Source: a bacterium
Lineage (GTDB): Bacteria; Krumholzibacteriota; Krumholzibacteriia; LZORAL124-64-63
Length of the DNA stretch: 34,007 nt
Assembly (NCBI GenBank): GCA_003353795.1
Contig: PIVY01000036.1
Coordinates: forward strand, 1 to 34,007
Direction of reading: 5' to 3'
Shown: positions 8,771-17,100 of the stretch, piece after piece
How the letters are laid out: each line of letters opens with the position of its first letter
Position numbering within the stretch: position 1 is the stretch's first letter
The notes under the pieces: model-generated
Database searches by the model: none
Told to the model about the DNA's origin: nothing
The model's input: the letters and a program-made list of their open reading frames with translations, nothing else
Made by a program: the position numbers and the translations under genes

Positions 8771-8783
8771 GGATCTTACGACC

Positions 8784-11711
8784 TCACCGAGCGTCACCGA
8801 TGGCCACGAATGCAGCCCATACGTTGGGGTGAGCCAGCGCCACGCCCCCGGACGTGGTCCCGGAATCGGCGGCGAACTCGCGCTTGGTGGCCGCGAGCGC
8901 AGCGCCGCGAGACGCGCCCTCTTCGGTTGCCAATCGCGCGTGATACCGACCCATGAATCGAGCGGCACCGTCGCCGCCCACATCCCATAGCGCGGCCACC
9001 ACGCTGCGGGCGCCGGCATAGAGGAAGGCCTGGCTCAGCCCCACGAGCCCCTCGCCGTCCACCGATTCCCCCAGGGCCGAGGAGCAGGCCGAAAGCACGA
9101 CCTGATCGCAGTCGAGGTCGAGCGCGAAGATCTCCGACACGTCGAGGAAGCCGTCGTCGGCGTCGGTGGCGGCGAGGACCAGTCCGGAGTACTGCGGGCG
9201 TTGCTCATTGAACAATCCGTGGGTCACCAGGTGTACGGAGCGCCAGGCGCCGTCGGCGCCCGGTGCGGGTCCGAGGTGGGCCGCGGTGGCCTCGGCGCCC
9301 TGCCACACGTGCGCCGTGTCGCCGTAGATCTCCAGGAGATTCTCGGTCTCTGCTGCAGCCCCCGGCACGGGAGCCAGGCCGGCAGCGCCGGCCACGCGGG
9401 CGAACACGCTGGCCTCGTCGGGACTCGGTAACTCGGGGTCGGCCAGGAGCAACAACGGCGCCGCGTCCAGAGCCACCGGGGGCGCGGCACGCAGCCGGGC
9501 CAGGGCGCTCACCGAAGGAGCCACCAGCACGTCGACCTGAGCGGCCAGCCAGGGCACCTCGTGGAACTGTTCGGCCTGCGAGTCGCGAACCGGCAGCGCA
9601 TCGAGCGGCAGGTAATGCAACAACCCGTCGGGCACCACGATCAACCGCTCGATGCCTTCGAGGTCGGCCAGCACCGGGTCGAGAAGATCGCGGGCCACGG
9701 CGCGGGCGGGCGCCGCATACCAGGCCGCCGCGCCACCGGCGAGGTCGGGATCGTGCAAGAGAGGCAGCAGGTCACGGATCCGGCCCTCGATCTCGGACCG
9801 TGGCGGCAGCCGGCGCATGACGAATCGGTCGTGGGACACCAGCCAGAGGTGCGAGTGGCGTTCGCCCAGCTGGAACTCGAGGAACGCCTCGCCGGGGCGC
9901 AGGACGGAGGTGCGGGCCTGGTCCAGCGTGATGGGCTGCGGATAGCGGAGGTCGGCGTAGCGGGGATCGGCGGCGCGCAGCTCGGCCTCCAGCACGTCCA
10001 GACGGGACTCGAGACGTCGGATCTCGGCGTCCAGCGCAGCCGCGCTGTCGGGCGACGCCAGGCGGCGCTCCTCCAGGGCCGCCATGGCCTCCAGGGTGGC
10101 CACCTCCCGCTCACGGTACGAAGCGTCCGCGCGGACCCTGAGATCGACCTCGCTCTCGGCCAGCAGATCGAGGAGCCAGCGGGCGCGCCCCTGCTGGGCC
10201 ACCTCCCAGGCGCGGACGCCGTGATCGGCTTGCGGCTCCACCTCCTGCCGCTCGTACAGCACGCCGACCAGGGCGTCGAAGACGTCGTTGGCCTGGCCGA
10301 AGTAGCCACTCTGGACGCCGGCCGAACCGCCGCTGTATCGGCGCACCTGGAGCACGGTGTCCACGGCGAGCTGGAGCTGCGCCTCGGCCTCCTCGAGACG
10401 CCCCTCGCGGCGGGCGATCTCCGCCAGACCCTTGCGACCGGATGCCTGCAGGTCGAAGTAGCCCAGCTGGTCGGCACGCACCATGGCGTCTTCCAGGAGC
10501 GGCCGGGCCTCCTCGAGGCGGTCCTCGTCGATGAGGGCGTGGCCCTTCACCTCGAGCGCCTTGGCAACGTCCAGGGGCAACTGGTACTCCTCGGCGTGAG
10601 CGATGGCGGCATCGAGATCGGCCAGCCCCTGCTCCACGTCGCCCACCACGCAGCGATTCTGGCCCAGGGCCAGCAGGATGGTGGACTCGGTGCGGTGATC
10701 ATCGGTGGCGCGCACCAGCTCCAGGGCTTCTTCGTAGCGCGGGATGGCCTCGGCGCGATGGCCTTGCCGGGACTGGATCGAGGCCAGATTGGTGAGGTAC
10801 CAGCCCTTGCGGCGCGGGTCGGCCGTGAGGTCGGAGGCTTCCTGGTACCGGATCGTGGCGCCGGTGTAGTCGCCGGTGAGAAAGAGGATGCCGGCCTGGT
10901 CGCCGAGGCAGCCCGCCAGCACGTCGTCCGACCCGGCCTCGCGCGCCAGTTGCTCCGCGGCCTGCAGCTTGATCATGGCCTGGGTCAGCTCGCCTCGCAT
11001 GGCGTGTGTCGTGCCGATGAAGTGCAGGGCGCGGGCGCGGCCGGGATCGTAGTTCGCCGACGTGTAGGCCGCGTAGGCCTCCTCCCGCAGGGCCAGCGCC
11101 GTGTCCAGATCCATGCGCAGCCGGGCCACCACCGAGAGGTTGAGGGCCGCGTCGCCGTGCCAACGGTCGATACCGAGATCGCGGGCGCCGTCGCGGGCGG
11201 CCTTGAGCCGCGCCTCGGCGGCGTCCACCTCGCGAGTGCGGATGAGCGCCCGCCCGAGGTTGAGGTCGGCCAGGACCAGCGCCATGGGCTGACCGATGTC
11301 GGTGGCCAGACGGCGGCAGCGCTCCAGGCGTGGGCGGGCCTCGGTCAACTGGAAGGCGTCGATCTCCAGAATCGCCAGGCGCTCGAGGCAAACCAGCACC
11401 CACACGCTGTCACCGGCAGCCTCGGCGGCGGCCAGTTGCTCGCCATAGGTCGCCATGGCCTCGTCAGGATCGGAGTCTTCGAGGTCGCGTAGATCGGCGT
11501 CGGCCAGCCATCGGGTGCGGGCCGACAGTTCGCCGCGAACCCGCTCCGGCGCCACCGAACCGTCCCGGACCAGGTCACGCCAGGCCGCCTCGGCACGGTC
11601 CAGATCCTGCGCCTGGACACCGGTCGCGAGAACGGCCAGCAGGAACGACAGGACAACGATCTTGCCAGGAACCGTTGCCGCGGGTGATGATCGGCGACGT
11701 TGCGGCCTCAT
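8784..11711 (-). CDS. Secreted or membrane-anchored TPR-CHAT (caspase-like) protein
   Basis: N-term hydrophobic signal KIVVLSFLLAVLATGVQA. TPR-like repeats. CHAT core RLIVVPDGLLHYLPLDALP, VHLVTHGLFNEQ (His), QVVLSACSSALGE (Cys), GLSQAFLYAGARSVVAALWDV. Confidence 0.92.
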   Translation of the reverse strand: MRPQRRRSSPAATVPGKIVVLSFLLAVLATGVQAQDLDRAEAAWRDLVRDGSVAPERVRGELSARTRWLADADLRDLEDSDPDEAMATYGEQLAAAEAAGDSVWVLVCLERLAILEIDAFQLTEARPRLERCRRLATDIGQPMALVLADLNLGRALIRTREVDAAEARLKAARDGARDLGIDRWHGDAALNLSVVARLRMDLDTALALREEAYAAYTSANYDPGRARALHFIGTTHAMRGELTQAMIKLQAAEQLAREAGSDDVLAGCLGDQAGILFLTGDYTGATIRYQEASDLTADPRRKGWYLTNLASIQSRQGHRAEAIPRYEEALELVRATDDHRTESTILLALGQNRCVVGDVEQGLADLDAAIAHAEEYQLPLDVAKALEVKGHALIDEDRLEEARPLLEDAMVRADQLGYFDLQASGRKGLAEIARREGRLEEAEAQLQLAVDTVLQVRRYSGGSAGVQSGYFGQANDVFDALVGVLYERQEVEPQADHGVRAWEVAQQGRARWLLDLLAESEVDLRVRADASYREREVATLEAMAALEERRLASPDSAAALDAEIRRLESRLDVLEAELRAADPRYADLRYPQPITLDQARTSVLRPGEAFLEFQLGERHSHLWLVSHDRFVMRRLPPRSEIEGRIRDLLPLLHDPDLAGGAAAWYAAPARAVARDLLDPVLADLEGIERLIVVPDGLLHYLPLDALPVRDSQAEQFHEVPWLAAQVDVLVAPSVSALARLRAAPPVALDAAPLLLLADPELPSPDEASVFARVAGAAGLAPVPGAAAETENLLEIYGDTAHVWQGAEATAAHLGPAPGADGAWRSVHLVTHGLFNEQRPQYSGLVLAATDADDGFLDVSEIFALDLDCDQVVLSACSSALGESVDGEGLVGLSQAFLYAGARSVVAALWDVGGDGAARFMGRYHARLATEEGASRGAALAATKREFAADSGTTSGGVALAHPNVWAAFVAIGDAR

Positions 11712-11808
11712 GATTCACCTCGGATCGTGTGGTGCGGAACCAACCTGGGCCGTATTCGTCCCAGTATGCACCGAGCCCAGCCAAGCAGCAACAGCCCGGG
11801 AGCTCCCC

Positions 11809-12432
11809 TTGGACGACGAGCAGACGCTAGAATCACTGGATCGGCTCCGAGATCGCGCCCTGGCCGGCGACGCCCGCGCCGAATCCGACCTGTTCGAGGA
11901 ATTGCGCGTAAGATTCCTGGTCATCGCCAAAAAGAGGGTGCATGCGGACCACACCGAGGACGTGGTCCACGAAGCACTCGAGGTCGTCCTGGCAAAGTAC
12001 CGGGCCCTCGACCGCGACCGCGGCCTTCTTCTCTGGAGTCTTACCGTGCTACGCAACGTGATCGGCAATCACTACCAGGCCCAGCGCCGCTCCACCGCCC
12101 AGACGGTGCAGGTGGAAGACTGGCGGACGGTGCCGGCGGCGGCCCTCAGCGAGGACCCCACCGCCGACCTGGGCGCCACCGAAATGGCCGATCGCCTGCA
12201 GACCGCCATCGACGAACTGGCGCGCCGCTCTCCCCGGTGCGGCACCATCTTCGCGCGAATCCTCGAGAGCCTGGACCAGGCCGACGGGACCCGCGAGGTC
12301 AGCCAGGCGGCCTTGACACTGGTGCAGCAGGACTTTCCGGATCTGTCGCGGAACACCTTCTACGTAGCCCTGCACCGCTGCCGTGCGCAGCTGCGCGGGT
12401 TGCTGGACCAGATGGAGGCTGCTCATGGCTGA
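11809..12432 (+). CDS. ECF-like RNA polymerase sigma factor (start uncertain; TTG proposed)
   Basis: ADHTEDVVHEALEVVLAKYRALDRDRGLLLWSLTVLRNVIGNHYQAQRR (region 2-like); FPDLSRNTFYVALHRCRAQLRGLL (region 4 HTH-like). Confidence 0.75.
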   Translation: MDDEQTLESLDRLRDRALAGDARAESDLFEELRVRFLVIAKKRVHADHTEDVVHEALEVVLAKYRALDRDRGLLLWSLTVLRNVIGNHYQAQRRSTAQTVQVEDWRTVPAAALSEDPTADLGATEMADRLQTAIDELARRSPRCGTIFARILESLDQADGTREVSQAALTLVQQDFPDLSRNTFYVALHRCRAQLRGLLDQMEAAHG

Positions 12433-13213
12433 CCGGGACCACAAGGCTGACCACGACCAGAAGGATCTGCTGGCTGCCTACGAACTCGGCCTTCTCGACG
12501 ACGCCGAGCGCGCCCGCTTCGAGGCCGCCACCCGCGAGGACGCCGACGTTCTCGACGACCTCTTCGAATCGGCCCCCGACGCCATGATGCTGGCCCAGGA
12601 TCCCGGCCGCTTCGCCGCCGCGGCCCGGTCTGCCCTGGCCGACGCGAAACCTCGCGAGACGGTCGGCCTGCTCCATCGACTGCGCGGCCTGCTCCGCGTG
12701 CGCGTCCTGGTGCCCGTGGCGGTGGCCCTGGCAATGGTCTTCATGGTGCTTGGTCCCGATGGCGGCGACAAGAGTGTGACGGATCTGGCCGTGGTCGCGC
12801 CGTTGCACGCCACCCGGCAGACCGTGCGCGCCGATGCTCCCGCCGCCGAGGCCCGTTTCCGCGACGCCATGGACGCCTATCTGGACGCCCGCTGGTCCGA
12901 TGCCGCCGAGAGCCTCGAGGAGGCCCTGGCGGCGGGGGGCGACACCTGGCCGCGGCGTGACCAGGCTCACCTCTACCTCGGCAGCAGCTTGCTTCTCGAC
13001 GGTCAGGCCGAAGCCGCCACCACGGCCCTCGAGGAGGCAACATCGGCCAGCGTGCTCCCGGTGCGCGAACAGGCCACCTGGCAACTGGCTCATGCCAGAC
13101 TCACCCTCGACGACGCCGCCGGCGCCCGCGCGGCTCTCGAGACCCTGAGCGCGAGTCCGGTGCTCGCCGAGAAGGCCCTGGCCCTGATGGCCGAACTGGA
13201 CGCCCGCGACTGA
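12425..13213 (+). CDS. Putative anti-sigma factor-like single-pass membrane protein with C-terminal TPR-like domain
   Basis: Start overlaps the sigma gene end by 8 nt. N-term DLLAAYELGLLDDAERARFEAA resembles anti-sigma N-termini. TM VRVLVPVAVALAMVFMVLG. C-term helical repeats (WSDAAESLEEALAAGGDTWPRRDQAHLYLGSSLL). Confidence 0.7.
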   Translation: MADRDHKADHDQKDLLAAYELGLLDDAERARFEAATREDADVLDDLFESAPDAMMLAQDPGRFAAAARSALADAKPRETVGLLHRLRGLLRVRVLVPVAVALAMVFMVLGPDGGDKSVTDLAVVAPLHATRQTVRADAPAAEARFRDAMDAYLDARWSDAAESLEEALAAGGDTWPRRDQAHLYLGSSLLLDGQAEAATTALEEATSASVLPVREQATWQLAHARLTLDDAAGARAALETLSASPVLAEKALALMAELDARD

Positions 13214-13326
13214 TTCGGGGATCAAGACTGCTGAATCGAAAACCGAATTCATCCAGTTGATGGATCGGGCGGTCTCTGGTAGGATCGTGCGGAACTCGCT
13301 GCGTCCCTTTGCCCGAGGAGGCAACC

Positions 13327-13986
13327 ATGTCGTTCGCCCGCACCTTCGCCGTCATCGCACTCCTGACCATGGCCGCGAGTCCGGCTCTCGCCCAGTCCGG
13401 AGGTCGCATCGGCAACCTCAACGATCCCGTCCAGACCGTGCCCGATCTGCTGACCGGCAACCAGAGCTTCGCCTACCTGGTCTTCCCCGCCGAGCAGGTG
13501 AGCTGCCCGGACGGCGGCTGCGCCCTGCAGAACGTCTTCATGTACCTCGACTTCACTCCCGAACAGGTGCCGCAGCTCATCACCGTCAGCGGCGGATTCA
13601 TCTCCGCCGAGTCCGACGGCGACGGCGGCTGGATCCCCGGTGACGACATCTGCGTCTCGCCGCCCATGCAGATCGAGATCCTGGAACCGGGGCCGCAAGT
13701 GATCGTGATCCCCGTGGCGGACATCTGCGGCTGCGTGCCGGTGGACCAGCCCTACTTCCTCAACGTGAACTTCGAGGACGACGCCAACGGCGGCATTCCC
13801 ATCGATAACGAACCCCAGGCCGGCGTGGTCTACTGGGACCTCGGCGACGGCTACACCGACATGATCGACGTCATCGTGGACAAGACTTCCGATGGCAAGG
13901 TGATCATCTGGGGCGACATCCTCTGTTGCATCGTCGTGGGCAACGAGGCGCAGAGTTGGGACAACGTGAAGAGCCTCTTCCGGTAA
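13327..13986 (+). CDS. Secreted protein of unknown function
   Basis: MSFARTFAVIALLTMAASPALAQ signal peptide, preceded by GAGGAGG. No family recognised. Confidence 0.8.
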   Translation: MSFARTFAVIALLTMAASPALAQSGGRIGNLNDPVQTVPDLLTGNQSFAYLVFPAEQVSCPDGGCALQNVFMYLDFTPEQVPQLITVSGGFISAESDGDGGWIPGDDICVSPPMQIEILEPGPQVIVIPVADICGCVPVDQPYFLNVNFEDDANGGIPIDNEPQAGVVYWDLGDGYTDMIDVIVDKTSDGKVIIWGDILCCIVVGNEAQSWDNVKSLFR

Positions 13987-13994
13987 GGCAAGTC

Positions 13995-14107
13995 TTCCGG
14001 GGTGTGTCACACTCCTCCCCGCTGGAAGTCCTCACGAAAGGCGGCCCATTAGGGGCCGCCTTTCTGTTGCGGAGATCCAGCGGGGAGGAGTGTGACACAC
14101 CCTGGAA
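13995..14107. repeat. Nested palindrome (family B): ~32-bp outer inverted repeat enclosing an internal bidirectional terminator-like hairpin
   Basis: Perfect 26-bp arms GGTGTGTCACACTCCTCCCCGCTGGA (14001-14026) and its reverse complement (14076-14101), extending to 13995/14107 with one G-T pair. Inner hairpin AAAGGCGGCC (14037-14046)/GGCCGCCTTT (14054-14063). Confidence 0.95.
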
Positions 14108-14109
14108 AA

Positions 14110-17100
14110 TCACCTCACCAGGGAGAGTTTCTTGACGTGGTCGCCGGTCTCGGTGCGGAGGCGGTAGATGTAGGTTCCTGACGATAGCGGCGCGCCCGAA
14201 CGGTCGGTGGCTTGCCAGAGGACTGTGTGGTGGCCGGCTGGCTGGTGACCGGTGACGAGGACGGCGACGCGGCGGCCGGCCAGATCGTAGACGGAGAGGT
14301 CGACGGGGCCGGCGGCCGGTAGGGCGAAATCGATGGTGGTGGCCGGGTTGAAGGGATTGGGGTGGTTCTGCATCAGGGCCACGATGCGGGGCAGGTCGTC
14401 CACGGGCAGGATGTCGCCCACGTCCAGGGTCACCGGCACGACCACCGCCGAGCCGCCGTTGTGGGTGATGATCAGCAGTTGCTCGTGGGTGCCCTCGGCC
14501 AGGCCGGCGGCATCGACGCTCGCGTCCAGGGTCACCGTTTCGCCGGCGGGAACGATGCCGCTCCACGCATCGAGAGAGAGCCAGGTGAGGTCGTGCTGGA
14601 TGATGAAGACGCCGTTGCTGGTGTCCGAGATCGAGGCATCGGACGACGCGGAGACGCGGACCTGGCACGTGGAGCTGACCGGCCCGGTGACGGCCCAGGT
14701 GATGGCCCCGTCGGTGGCGGGCACGCCCACGGCAAGGGTCTCCCAGGTGGCGCCGTCGCGGGTGAGTTCCACGTCCACGGCGGTGATGTCCACGCTGGTG
14801 TACCAGCCGATGTCGCGAGTCTCCCCCCGGGCCCAGATGTCGCCGGCGATGGGCGACTCGACCCGGATGGTTTCGGCGAGGCTGGGTAGGGTGATCGTGC
14901 CGGCGAGGGAGTGCGGCGGCGCCCCGTAGTTGTCGCCCTGCAGGGTCCACGGCAATGCGAGTTCGCCCAGGCCCTGCTCGGCCACGATGGTGATGGTGGC
15001 CTGGCCGGTGAAGCCGACGTAGATGTAGTCGCCGTTCCAGCCCACTTCGGCGCCATCGCCGGTCGCCCCGTTCCAGCCCAGGGTGGCGTTGGAAGTGGTC
15101 ATGTTGGAGGCGCCGAGCACGTTGACGCCCGGTGGGAAGTCCAGCGCCACGTCGATGATCCACTCGTCGTCGGGACTGCCGTTGGTGACGCTCAGGTGGA
15201 GGGTGGTCTCCACGCCGGGCTCGTAGCCGTCCTCGGCAAGGACCACGGAGCTGCCGTTGAGATTCTTGGCGCCGCCACCGGACACCGTGGGATCCACCTG
15301 ACTCACCGCGAAGTTGAGATCGGAGCCCGCGGGCCCGTTGTTCACGATGTGCAGCGACCGGTTCTGCTGACCGTCCACCGGCACGGCGAACGCGAGGTAA
15401 CCGGGATCCACGTCGCAGGTCGCCAGCGACAGCACACCCACCGGCAGGTAGGCCACGGCCGTGCCCGCGACCAGCGGCGCCGCGCCCGGCGCGTAATCGG
15501 CGTAATAGGTGTAGAGCACGCCGTCGGTGCGGGAGTGGTCCTGGATGCCGGCGGTGCCGTAGCCGCGGGTGTTGTCGTTGTTGGTCACCGTGTGGTACTG
15601 GCAGACGATGGCGCCGTCGCCGCTGGTGGTGGGATGGTACGCGGGATCGAGGAGGATGACCTGGCAGTTCTGAATGCCGCCATGGTAGTTGGCCATGCGG
15701 CTCCACTGAACGATGTAGCGATGGTTGGCCGCGTCGTGCCAGCGGTAGACGCGGTTGGAGCCGCTCTGGCGCAGGTCGTCCCAGAACACGGCGATCATGG
15801 CGTCGGGACTGCCGGCCGAGGGCACGGTCCAGTTCCGGTAGTGCGCCAGGTCGGTGTCGCCGAAGGAGACCCAGCCGTTGGAGCAGATGGACAGCCGGGT
15901 GTGGTCCACACCGTAGTAGCGGAACGCGAAGGGAAGGTCCACGGTGCGGGTGTCGTCCTGCTCGTAGCCGAAGTCGGAGAGGCCGGCGTCGGTCCCGGAG
16001 CCGCCGTGGTTGGGATCGATCTCCACCCACTGGTAGACCGGCGCCAGAGGATAGCCCGTGTCGCCGCTGTCGTAGGCGTGGTAGCCGTAGAGGTCGGGAC
16101 CGGCGGGGTCGGTGATTCCGGCCTCCCCCACGGCCAGGGTGATATCCACGCGGCGAACGGTGCCGTCGTCCTGGGTCAGCACGATGGTCAGCGGCGCGAG
16201 ATGTCCGCGCGGGCAGTCGCCGGCGATGACGATGGCGAAGGGATCGCCGGCATTGGTGCCGTCTCCACCCGGGGCGATGCTCCCCCAGACGCCCGACGAG
16301 TCGGTGACGGCCACCCACGGGCTGCGCGCCTGGAGCACCGCGTCGGCGCCGGCCACGGGCCGCCCACCGTCATTGCTCAGCGTGACCACCAGTTCACCGC
16401 TGGTGCCGGGTAGCGGGTCGCCGCCCGAGTAGGCCACGTCGCCCGGCTCGAGGCGACTGGCCACCACCGGCAACTCGAAGCGCGAGATCCAGGCTCCGTC
16501 GGCCCCGGTCACCTCGACGCGCAGTGAACAGGCTTCCTGGTCGGGCGCGGCGGCATCCACGGCCACGCGGATGGCGCGGTCGCCGCTCGAGGTTCCGCCC
16601 GCCGGAATGGCGGCGTAACCGGCGGCCGCCTGGGTCACGATGAGCCAGGAACTCTCGCTGGTCACGGTGGCGTTCACGCCGGTCGCCGTGGCGGTACCGA
16701 GGTTGCGGAGCACCAGGTCGATCTCCAGGGCCTCGCCCGGATTGACCAGCTGGTCGCCGTTGCCGGCCGTATCGTCGAGCTGCCAGGAATCGAGGGTCAC
16801 CCAGTGGGGCTGGTCGCCGATCGTGGCATCGCCCAGATAGGGCATGAGGCCGTGACCGGTGACCGTGACCTGGAGCGAGCCGTTGGTCACCGCGGCCAGC
16901 GGCAAGGTGACCGCGCCAACGTCATCGGTCAGCCCCACGGCCACCACGACGTCTCCCTGGACGATGGCCACGCGGGCGTCGGCAACAGGCTGGCTGGATG
17001 CGTACACCGTCACCGGCAGCGCGCCGGCCGAGGCGGGTAATGCGGCCGGATGTTCGACCACCAGTTGCCGCGGCACGGACATCCAGAGATCGGTGGCGGG

